In this document: piece after piece, positions 24,001 to 36,300 of the stretch
How positions within the stretch are numbered: the stretch's first letter is position 1
Layout: each line of letters begins with the position of its first letter
Assembly: GCA_942486035.1 (NCBI GenBank)
Contig: CALNXK010000033.1
Span: 976,501-1,040,500, forward strand
Direction: 5' to 3'
From: Porites lobata
Lineage: Eukaryota > Cnidaria > Anthozoa > Scleractinia > Poritidae
DNA length: 64,000 nucleotides
Position numbers and translations under genes: made by a program
Notes under the pieces: model-generated
Told to the model about the DNA's origin: nothing
Databases searched by the model: none
The model's input: the letters and a program-made list of their open reading frames with translations, nothing else

Positions 24001-27000
24001 TCTTTGGTTTTGGTTTTGTTTTGTTTCTGTTTGCTAGTGTTTTTTTTTCCATCATGCTACCAATTAAAAATTTGCATCTTTCTTTAATTTTAAATTGCAG
24101 CACTTTTAGTGAAACAAATTTAAAAACCGCGTCATCGGGGTTAGTTTCGAGACGTAGAAATGACTGTTTATTCCTTTACTTTGCTATTGTCATAAAATCG
24201 TGTCTGCATGAAGAACTGCGACGTGAAGTCATCAGTTTAACGTCACCTGACTTGAGAAACAGTGTGGTTAGCTGTATACAATCAGTACAATGTCGCAGTT
24301 CATGATACAAGCGCGATATTTTGACAACAGCCGAGTGATGAAGGAAACAAAGACTCCGCTATTTATATGGAAGTATCGAAACTAGTGGTTCAACTTGCAA
24401 TTTGCATGAATATGTAGGATCTGAGAAAATTAATTATAACCGCAGGTGTTGAAACAAAGTTATCCCAGGCAGAACTGAAATAGTTATTTGATCGAAAAGC
24501 GAAATTGACAATTGGTATAATAATTTCTAGGCAGACAGGATGCATTTTAAACCGAGCTTTCATCCCGTTAATAAGTTCCCACACCATATCACGAGTGGTT
24601 TATAAGCGGGGCCACAAACGCAAACGTGTATACAAATCGTTAACGATCTTTTAAGGAGAGACATCATGAATTTGAGTGATAAAGGAAGAAACAATTCGGA
24701 TCACAGCAGAACGGAAACTATAGTTATCACAAACTCTGTGCTTAATGCTCCGTTGATAATAATATCCATCGTAGGCAATGCTCTGGTCTTGCTCGCCATC
24801 TTCAGAACGCCCTCCATACACTCAACCTCAATGATCATGCTGGTAAGCCTTGCGTTTTCGGATCTTCTCGTTGGTCTCCTAGCCCAACCACTTTTTATTG
24901 CGGACGAAATCACAAGCTTAACAACGCAAAACCCTATATTATACCGTCTATCAGCAATGATAGGCTTTTTTGTCGTTGGAGTGTCTATTGGAACAATAAC
25001 AGCTATCAGTGTGGATCGCGTTTTGGCTCTTCACTATCACATGCGATACGCCATCATAGTGACCAACACACGAGTCAAATACACCGTAGGAGCAATCTGG
25101 TTAGTCATGTTCCTGTCTTTCGGGTTTTACCTTTGGGACAAGTATGTTTTTCACCTAATGGCAGGTGTATTTTCGGCTGTTTGCATTATCATTTGCACAG
25201 TTTCTTACGCAAAAATTTATCGAATTGTTCGCGTTCACCAGCAACTGATAAACATTCAGCATAACGCTGTGGAAAATGAAAACGATGGAAACAAAATGCA
25301 ACTGTCACGGGTCAAGAAAAGCGCAATGAGTACGTTTGTATTTTACATTTGTATGCTTCTTTGTTATTTTCCTGGGTTTGTTTTACTGACTCTGTTCGGA
25401 ACATTGCACGTAGCATGGAAACCCGAATGGACATTTTCCTCAACTTTACCGTTCATGAACTCTGCCATTAATCCTTTTCTGTATTGTTGGCGGCTCCGAG
25501 AACTTAGAGAAGCGATTGTCAAAACAACGAAGCAGCTATTTCACCCACCGAATGAAAACTGAAAGTAGGCGTCGCATAAAGCATATTAAGGAGCTTTTGA
25601 CGACAGCGACGTCAACGAGAACGGAAAAACAGCAATAGGTTTAGATTAAAAAACGACAACTTTGCACGTGCATCACGCTTTTTTGTTCATTTCTTTGCCG
25701 TCGTTGCACGACCGCGACGTCAAAGTGCCTAATTTTACGTTTTGACAAGGAGGTGAACACAAGAGATCCACTTTCTTTGCATTTTCCTGGACTTCGATGC
25801 TGTCCTTTAGAATTCAACTCCGACTGAAAAATTCGCCAACATTTGACGAATTCAATTATTCGCAACGACGACTTTTAGCGCAACACAGCGTTGCAATGTT
25901 GGAACAATGTTGTAACCATTCGAAACAATGTCGCACCAATGTTGCAACAATGTTGCAACTCTGTGTTGCGCTAAAACCGTCTCGTGTAACATCACCTTAA
26001 AGGGACTGGTTCACGATAATGCGCATGTGTGAGTTCTGACAGTAGCTGATTGTTTTTCAACCAATCGGAAGCGAGTTAGACGCACGCAAGTAAATTTACA
26101 AAATTCGCGCGCAATTTCGTAGCCGTCGCCGTCATTGTTCCTTAAGCTCTCTCATGATGTAAATTCATATAAAGTATTTGGGACAGGATAGTGTCAAAAA
26201 GGATATTTCGAAAGAAATTCACCTTGCAACCGGTTTTTAGCAGGAAAACTCTTTGCTTGTATAGTATGACGATGAGTGATGATGCTAAGAAATTCAGTGC
26301 TATTACATCAAATTTAATCCGGCTGTAGTCAGTGTCCTAAAAACCAAGAAGTCTACTTAGAGAACGGTATGGAAGACAACCCATGTTTGCTCTGGATCTT
26401 AAACGTGCTTCAGTGTACATTAGACTCAGAACGTCTTAATGTCTGCTAAAAAGAGGATAGAATATTTGCTTAAAAGGGTAAGGCTTTTGAGACGTGTCAA
26501 TGTCAGAAGAAAACGATGCTACTCCTTAAAACGAATTTACACTACACAAAAACGTGAAACTTGACCCGTATTACTCAGATACCGTGACTGCCTTTACTTA
26601 ATATCACATTTCTCATATTTGTAGAACTTGACAATGTATTATATCTGATTTTGAAGTACGTGTCGTAATCCGGCACCTCTACAGGTCAATACTGGGACAT
26701 GGAGTGTAAATGTATAAATTGTGTCTGTTAACCAAGTCCTACGATGTAACCATTCAAATGAAAGCTTCTGATCAGTACTTTCCTGTGGTATTGTTTATTA
26801 TGCTGTACAAGGTGGTTCTAACTTTTGAGTCTGTGGATGAAATTCTATGGTGTTACCATTCAAATGAAAGCTACTGAGCAGTTCTTTCCTGTGGTACTGT
26901 TTATTATATCATACAAGGTGGTTCTAACTATTCTCTACGTGAACGAAATCCTATGGTGTGACCATTCAAATGAAACTTGATTATTATTTTCGCACGGTGC

Positions 27001-27278
27001 TGTTTTTTTTCGGCATTTTCCATAATGAGATTTAGACCTATTGTGATGATACTAAAGAATGAAATGTTGAAAACGAACTCCGAAGGCAGTCTCGGGCAAG
27101 AACTCTCATAAAAAGATATAATTTAAAGGAGAGAATACTTGTTTTTGTCAAGAGAGATCTCATTCACTCTTGTTTTAGTACAATAGTTAAAGGCCCGTTA
27201 AACTGCTCCAATTGCGTCTGGCCGAAGGATCTCTACGGTCAAGATGTAAAAATGTACACTTTGTCGTCATTTGTTCCC

Positions 27279-27317
<39 letters not shown>

Positions 27318-30300
27318 CGCTGTGAAGGGTATGGTTTTCAAACAGTTTACTCTAGGATACAGACCGTTTGGCTCGAATCATTTTTCAGTTCAGTTGGTTG
27401 AAGATTTTATCTAGCCTAGGTACACAGCTAGCAGTATGGGTTTCAGCTGAACTAGCTCTGGTAAAAGTTAAGGGTTCCAACTCCCCACCCAGCGATTTGT
27501 TGTATCCTGCGAGCAGATGTTTCTCTCTTGTCAACTACGCGAAAGATAAGCGCCGGATACGAACGACTTCGTAAACGTTAAAAGCCATGCAAAGGAGAAC
27601 AATCTGCTCGAAGGGTACATGTTCTGATATTTAGTTTCTTTCTAGCGCGTTGAATACGCCTCGGCATAGTTTGTATGGAAAGAAGAAAAAAAAACTTCAA
27701 AATTTGAAAGTTTTGTACTGTATGCCAGATAGACTTAAATTACAACTCCTGCTTTATGAAAAAATGATCCACTTATAATTAACTGGCAATATTCTCTCCA
27801 ATTCTTAATGAAAAACAGTAAACCTAATAAAACGAATTAAAAGTAACGAGAAAGGAGGAGGGAAGTTAAACTAAACTGAAGGGAAATCAGGAGCCTGAAA
27901 TAAAAAAAAAAAACACTTGAAAATAAGTGACTGCTTACATGCGTCGTGATAATTTAAAAAGTTGTCTTTTTTGCCACTTGAGCTGAAAGGCCATTTCGTT
28001 TTACTTTTGTCTATTTTTAATGAGGTTTTAAATAGTGGTGTGCCGATCATCGATTATAATCGATCATTGATCGAAAATCTTTAAGCGACGCGACAATCGA
28101 TTATGGATGATGACAATCGATTATCGCGGACAAATGAAAAAAAATTATTGATGACAAATAAAAACACAAAAAATACTGTGTGTTGCATGCACATTTTAAT
28201 GCACATTTTGATGGTTCTCTTAGAAATTATTCTAAATTAGTAGCTGGCAGTAAAGAACATTTTTAGATCTACTTACTGCAATCAGAAAGGTTACAAGGGG
28301 AGATGAAAGCAAAACAGATATAAACAGCTTGCAAATATCGAAGTGAAACTCAAGTTGGTTCCCAGGGTCCACTCTTCGTTGTCTCGTTTATGTTGTCCAC
28401 AACAAACATGGCGACTGAGTTTTTTTATCACTAGATTTTCCGATTATAATCGATGATCGATCGGGTGGGTCAATCCGATTATTTCCGATGATCGATGATA
28501 AAATCTCAGCCCATCACTAGTTTTAAAAGATCTCATTTATAGTGAGTATAATAAAACACGGATGAGTTTTTAGCTCCATTTCGAAACGCAAAAACAATCT
28601 AAAACTGAAAGGAAATTATAGGGAAACTTTTTGAGGCCACGACTAGGCTCGCTGTTAGTGTTTTTATCAAGTGCAAAACACTCGTCTGTGGGTTATGTTT
28701 TACCGTTAATGAATTAGTCCTACTACTTTTAACATTTTAAAATATTTTTTTAATTCACAAAGTGGGCTGGAATAAAACACATGAGAAAGGGCACAAACGA
28801 AGGCAACAAACAAAAAAAGACAAAACAGTACGATAAAAAGTGAAACGAAACGATCAAATTCCACGCTCCGTTTAAGGCACTAAGAGGATTTTCTACAAAC
28901 AAAAGGCTTATTTGAAGGACCGGATTCGGGAATTTAGCGTCAAAGGGAGGGGGGTGAGGAGGCGCGGAGGCGCGGAGGCGCGATTCGGCATTGAAATTTT
29001 GATCGAGGTACGGTTTTAGGATGCGGAAATCGGGGAAAGTCTTTTTAACGTTTCATAGTTTGCCCACAGTTGGTTCGACCCTGTCTCATGACCTTTTTGG
29101 CCATAACAAGTATTTATCCCAATATTTGCCACTGGTGCTCCGAAGATGAGGGAGTCTTGATCCTCTGCGAGGCACTTTTGGTACCAAAATAAGCTGATAA
29201 GAATTCATCATCGGGATTACGGGTCGAGACGGGGATCAGGGGAAATATCGGTGGCAAGTGCATAAATAAAACAATCAAAACAGAACAGGACGCAAAAGAG
29301 CGCAAATATTTTGTTTTTGTTTGATCTTCTTCAAAGTGAAAAACGTTTCCTTAGCGTCAAATGCATCATAACGCAAAGTAAAAATACGAACTTGTTTGAA
29401 TTAAGCATACATGGCTTGTGACGGCCAAGAGTTCACAGCGACGTTGCTTTTTGATCCTTCGATGTCGGTTCTTCCTAGTGCGAAGCAGAATAAATGGCCT
29501 ATTTCAGACTTACCAATGCTCACGACTTTGTCGCGAGTAACGACCTATCTCACACTCTCACAAGTTAACAACTAATCTCTCATGCTTTCAAGAAAGTGGA
29601 TTAGGAATCTGTTTTAAAGCAAGGCCACATCTGACTTTACATATACACTGTATTGTGCATATTCAGGGTATACAACAAAGTAGTGGATACTTCGCCTACT
29701 TTATCAGCTTTATTCACAATTACGTGTCCTCAGTTGCGTAAATAGTTATTTAATCCTACTTAGCAACTTTCATTTGTCTAGATATGGTAACAGTGGTTTT
29801 GACACTAAAAAAGTGATTTAAAAGTTCATTTGATTTTTTTACCTTCTTTGGTTTTGGTTTTGATTTGTTTCTGTTAAGTAGTGGTTTTTTTTTTTTTTCA
29901 ATATGCTACCAATTAAAAATTTGCATCTTTCTTTAACTTTAAATTGCAGCACTTTTAGTGAAACAAATTTAAAACCGGCGTCGTCTGGGCGAGTTTCGAG
30001 ACGTAGAAATGACTGTTTATTTCTTTGCTTTGCTATTGTCATAAAATCGTGCCTGCATGAAGAACTGCGACGTGATGACATCAGTTTAACGTCACCTGAC
30101 TTGAGAAACAGTGTGGTTAGCTGTATACAATCAATACAATGTCGCAGTTCATGATACACATAGGCGTACGGGCCGGGGGGGCGAGGGGGGCTACAGCCCC
30201 CCCAAATTTTGGGCAACTCAGATTTTTTGGGCAGCGAGAGAAATTTGGGCAAAGCCAGTTTTTAAAAAATCTATCGAGCGGTTTAAAATTATTCGCTAAT

Positions 30301-33300
30301 TTGTTAAAGTAGACCGAAATGTTTACAAAACCGCTAACAAGAGTGTCTTGATACATACTAATCAAATTTTTCTTTCGATTCTAACAATCAAGCAGAGCTA
30401 TCTCCACGATCTTTCACACATGTTTTTAAAAAGATTAAAACTACTATGAGGTGAGATTGCAGGTCAAAAGCATTTCGTGTCGGGAATCACTGCTAAAGTA
30501 AAACAGGTAATGGGGGGGCGTCATTTCGTTGTTATGACAACTCCGATGTCATTGCAACCCTGATGATGCCCATTTTTCATCTTAATACAACTGTGGTCGC
30601 ACTTTTTCCAAATGTTTGTTTATGGCGACGTAGTTTATGCTCAGACTTGGTATTGACCCTGAAAAACCGTATCGAGCCACCTTCATATGCCAGGACGGCC
30701 TATGTTGTTGCAATATGGCCCTCATTTCTTTTCGACTCTTTCGTAAACATTTGGGCAACTTGCGAGATTTTTTTGGGCAAATGGTTTACCGCCCCCCCTG
30801 GCCAAAAAGTTCCCGTACGCCTATGATGATACAGGCGCGATTTTTAGACAACACCCGAGTGATCAAGGAAACAAAGGCTCCGCTATTTATATCGAAGTCT
30901 CGAGACTAGTGGTTCAACTTGCAATTTGCATAAGAACATACGATCTGAGAAATTATAACCGCAGGTGTTGAAACAAAGTTACCCCAGGCAGAACTGAAAC
31001 AGGTATTTGATCGCAAAGCGAACATGATTGGCAGTTGGTATAATTCAATAATTTCTACGCAGACAGGATGCATCAGTTTAAACCAAGCTTTCATCCCGTT
31101 AATAAGTTCCCACACCATATCACGAGTGGTTTATAAGCGGGGCCACAAACGCAAAGGTGTGTATAAATTGTTGACGATCTTTTACGGAGAGGCATCATGA
31201 ATTTTAGAGATAACGAAAGAAACAGTTCCGATAACAGCGGAGCGAAAACTATAGTTATCATAAACTCTGTGCTTAATGCTCCGTTGATACTAATATCCAT
31301 CGTAGGCAATGCTCTGGTCCTGCTCGCCATCTTCAGAACGCCTTCCATACACTCAACCTCAATGATTATGCTGACAAGCCTTGCGTTTTCGGATCTTCTC
31401 GTTGGTCTCCTAGCCCAACCACTTTTTATTGCGGACGAAATCACACGCTTAACAACGCAAAACCCTATATTATACCGTCTGTCAGCAATGATAGGGTTTT
31501 TTGTCACTGGAGTGTCTCTTGGAACAATAACAACCATCAGTGTGGACCGCGTTTTGGCGCTTCACTATCACATGCGATACGCCATCATAGTGACCAACAC
31601 ACGAGTCAAATACACCGTTGGAGCAATCTGGTTGGCCGTGTTCCTATGTTTAGGGTTTTACCTTTGGAACAAGCATGTTTTTTACTTAATGGCAGGTGTA
31701 TTTTCGGCTGTTTGCATTATCATTTGCACAGCTTCTTATGCAAAAATTTACCGAATTGTTCGCGTTCACCAGCAACTGATAAACATTCAGCATAACGCTG
31801 TGGAAAATAAAAACGCTGAAAGCAAAATGCACCTGTCGCGAGTCAAGAAAAGCGCAATGAGTACGTTTGTACTTTACATTTGTATCCTCCTGTGTTATTT
31901 TCCAGTTTTTGTTTTAATGACTCTGTTCGGAACATCGCACGTAGCATGGAAACCCGAATGGAGGTTTTCCTCAACTTTAACGTTCATGAACTCTGCCATT
32001 AATCCTTTTCTGTATTGTTGGCGCCTCCGAGAACTTAGAGAAGCGATTGTCAAAACAACGAAGCAGCTGTTTCATCCACCGAATGAAAACTGAAGTAGGC
32101 GTCGCATAAAGCACATTAAGGAGCTTAACCAACGAGTACGGCAAAAAAAGCAATAGGTTTAGATTGACAAAACAACGACATAACGCACGTGCATAACGCT
32201 TTTTTTCTTCATTTCTTTGCCTTCGTTGTATGACTACGACGTCAAAGTGCCCAATTTTACGCTTTGAGGAGGACGTAAACACGAGACATCCACTTTCTGT
32301 GTCTTTTCCTGGACTTCCGCGATACTGTCCTTTAGAATTCAACTTCAAATGAAAAATTTGCCAACATTTCACGAATTGAACGAGATGGAATAAGGGCGAT
32401 AAAGAAATTCAACTTGCATCCGGTATTTAGCAAGTTAATTCTTTGCTTATAGTCCATAGTGTGACGATGAGTGAAGATGCTAAGAAATTACTATTACCAT
32501 CAAATCTAATCTATAGTTAATGTCCTAGAAAACCAAGAAGTCTAGCTAGAGAACGGTATAGAAAGAAGGCAACCCATGTTTGCTCTGGATCTTAACCGTG
32601 GTTTAATACATTAGACTCAGAACGTTTTAATGCCTGCTAAAGGGAGGAGAGAATATGTGCTTAAAAGTGTAGGGTTGTTGGAGATGAGCCTTGCGACAGT
32701 GTTTTGATCCCGTTGCAATTTGTTAATGTAACTGGCTGGTAAGCCGTACAGCAGACTGTTACAGTAATCTAGGCGTCCAATTACCGGTGCTAAGATTAGT
32801 CTTTGTGCACTCTTGTACGAAAGGTACTTTCTAATGCGTCTAATTAGTCGTCAAACTAGGCGACAGACAAGCGCCGGATGCGAACGACTTCGTAAACGTT
32901 AAAAGCCATGCAAAGGAGAACAATCTGCTCGCAGGGTTCGTGTTTTGATAAACAGTTTTTTTCTAGCGCGTTGAATGCGCTTCGGCATAGATTGTATGGA
33001 AAGAAGAAAAAAAAACTTCAAAACTTGAAAGTTTTGTACAGTATGCCAGATAGACTTAAATTAAAACTCTTACTTTCTGAAAAAATGATCTACTTATAAT
33101 TAACAGGCAATATTCTCTCAAATTCTTAATGAAAAACAGTAAAGAACCTAATAAAACGAGTTCATAGTAACGAGAAAAGAGGAGGGAAGTTAAACTAACT
33201 TGGAAGGAAGTCAGGAGCCTGAATGAATCAAAAAACTTGAAAAATACGTGACTACTTACATGCGTCTTGATAATTTAAAAAGTTGTCTTTTTTGCCACTT

Positions 33301-36300
33301 GAGCTGAAAGGCCATTTCGTTTTACTTTTGTCTATTTTTAATGAGGTTTTAAATAGTGGTGTGCCGATCATCGATTATAATCGATCATTGATCGAAAATC
33401 TTTAAGCGACGCGACAATCGATTATGGATGATGACAATCGATTATCGCGGACAAATGAAAAAAAAATATTGATGACCAATAAAAACATAAAAAAAATTGT
33501 GTGTTGCATGCACATTTTGATGTTTCTCTTAGAAATTATTCTAAATTAGTAGCTGGCCGTAAAGAACATTTTTAGATCTACTTAATGCGATCAGAAAGGT
33601 TACAAATTAGAGTAGATAAACGCAACACAGATATAAACAGCTTGCAAAGATCGAATTGAAACTCAAGTTGCTTCCCAGGGTCCACTCTTCGTTGTCTCGT
33701 TTATGTTGTCCACAACAAACATGGCGACTGAGTTTTTTATCACTAGATTTTCCGATTATAATCAATGATCGATCGGGTGGGTCAATCCGATTATTTCCGA
33801 TGATCGATGATAAAATCTCAGCCCATCACTAGTTTTAAAAGATCTCATTTATAGTGAGTATAATAAAACACGAATGAGTTTTTAGCTCCATTTCTTAACG
33901 CAAAATAATCCAAAACTGAAAGGAAATCATAGAGAAACTTTTTGAGGCCACGACTAGGCTCGCTGTTAGTGTTTTTATCAAGTGCAAAACACTCGTCTGT
34001 GTGTCGTGTTTTACTGTTAATGAATTAGTCCTACTACTTCTAACATTTTAAAATATATTTTTTTAATTCACAAAATGGGCTAAACATCAGGAAAAACAGA
34101 TGCTGGAATAAAACACGTAAGAAAGGGTACAAACAACCGCAGCAAACAAAAAAAGAGAAAACAGTACGATAAAAAGTGAGACGAAACGATCAAATTTCCC
34201 GATCCGTTTAAGGCACTTAGAAGATTTTCTACAAACAAAAGGCTTTTTTGAAGGACGGGATCCGGGAATTTAGTTTGAAACGGAGTGGGGGGGGGGCGAG
34301 ATTCGGGATTGCAATTGTGATCGAGGTACGGTTTTACGATGCGGAAATCGGGGAATGTCTTTGAAAGTTTTCAGTTTGCCCACAGTTGGTTCGACCCTGT
34401 CACATGACCTTTTTGGCCGTAAAAAATGCTTAAGCCAATATTTGCCACTGGCGCTGCGAAAACGGGACGCACAAGAGCACAAATATTTTGCTTTTGTTTG
34501 ATTTTCTTCAAAGTGACCAACGTTTCCTTAGCGTAAAACGCATCACAACGCAATGTCAAAATGCGAACTTGTTTGAATTAAGCGTACATGGCTTGTGACA
34601 GCCAAGAGTTCATAGCGACGTTGCTTTTTGATCCTTCGATGTCGGTTCTACCTATCATTGCGAATGAGCTTGTCACGAGTCTCACGGTTTGACGATTTAT
34701 CTCGCGCTCTCACAAGTTAACTACTAATTTCTCTTGCTTTCAAGAAAGTGGATTAGGAATCTGGTTGAAAGCAAGGCCACATTCGAATTTACATATATGT
34801 TGTAGTTAATTTGTTATCCTAGGTAATTTTTATTTTTCCTTTGTTTCAACTTCATTAGCATACATTACCATACCAAAAAACAAACGAAAAACAAAAATTA
34901 CCTGGATTAAAAATTTAACTACAACATATACATTGTATTATGCATATTCAGGGTATACAATAAAGTAGTGAATACTTCGCCTACTTTATCAGATTTATTC
35001 ACAATTATATGTCTGGAGTTGTGTAAATAATTACTTAATCCTACTTAGCAACTTTCATTTGCCTAGATATGGTGATAGTGGTTTTGACACTAAAAAAGTG
35101 ATTTAAAAGTTCATTTGATCTTTTTACTTTCTTTCGTTTTCCTTTTGTTTTGTTACTGTTTCTTTGTGTCCTTTTTTTTCCCATTATGCTACCAATTAAA
35201 AATTTGCATCTTTCTTTAATTCGCAGCACTTTTATGGAAACAGATTGAAAAACCGGGTCATCTAGGCTAGCTTCGAGACCTTGAAATGACTCTGTCTATT
35301 TCATCACTTTGCTGTTGACACAAAATCGTGTCTGCATGAAGAACTGCGACGCACAGTCAGTTTAACGTCACTTGACTTGAGAGAACGTGTGGATAGCTGT
35401 ATATAATGTCGTAGTTCTTAAAACAGCCACGATTTTTTGACAATACCCGAGTGATGAAGGAAACAAAGACTCTGCTATTAATATCGTAGTCTCGAAACTA
35501 CTGGTTCAACTTGCAATTTGCATGAATATCTAGGATCTGAGAATGATAACCGCAGGTGTTAAAACAAAGTTACCCCAGGCAGAACCGAAATAGTTAATTG
35601 ATCGAAAAGCGAAATTGACAATTGGTATAATTCAAAGATTTCTAGGCAAACAGGATGTATTTTAAACCGAGCTTTCACCCAGTTAACAAGTTCCCACACC
35701 ATATCACGAGTGGTTTATAAGCGCGGCCACAAACGCAAAGGTGTGTATAAATCGTTGACGATCTTTTAAGAAGAGACATCATGAATTTTAGTGATAACGG
35801 AAGAAACCGCTCGGATCACAGCAGAGTGGAAACTATAGTTATCATAAACTCTGTGCTTAATGCTCCGTTGATACTAATATCCATCGTAGGCAATGCTCTG
35901 GTCCTGCTCGCCATCTTCAGAACGCCTTCCATACACTCAACCTCAATGATCATGCTGACAAGCCTTGCGTTTTCGGATCTTCTCGTTGGTCTCCTAGCCC
36001 AACCACTTTTTATTGCGGACGAAATCACAAGCTTAACAACGCAAAACCCTATATTATACCGTCTGTCAGCAATGATAGGGTTTTTTGTCACTGGAGTGTC
36101 TCTTGGAACAATAACAGCCATCAGTGTGGACCGCGTTTTGGCTCTTCACTATCACATGCGGTACGCCATCATAGTGACCAACACACGAGTCAAATACACC
36201 GTAGGAGCAATCTGGTTGGTCATGTTCCTGTCTTTGGGGTTTTACCTTTGGGAAAAGTATGTTTTTCACCTAATGGCAGGTTTATTTTCGGCTGTTTGCA

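Larger units (their letters stand above)
23096..28916 (+). repeat. GPCR array repeat unit 3
   Basis: 5.8 kb. The leader and coding region are nearly identical to unit 2. Private insertion at 27276-27494. Confidence 0.92.
28917..34242 (+). repeat. GPCR array repeat unit 4
   Basis: 5.3 kb. Has a private 667-bp hAT insertion in the leader, lacks the roughly 350-bp segment holding the TTTTAGCG MITE, and lacks the 106-bp repeats. Retains the fullest LINE fragment (32688-32860). Confidence 0.92.

Noticed and set aside
30563..30909. Open frames of 87-90 codons inside the unit 4 hAT element
   Set aside because: No transposase motif; they cross the element end into the flank and begin at chance codons.
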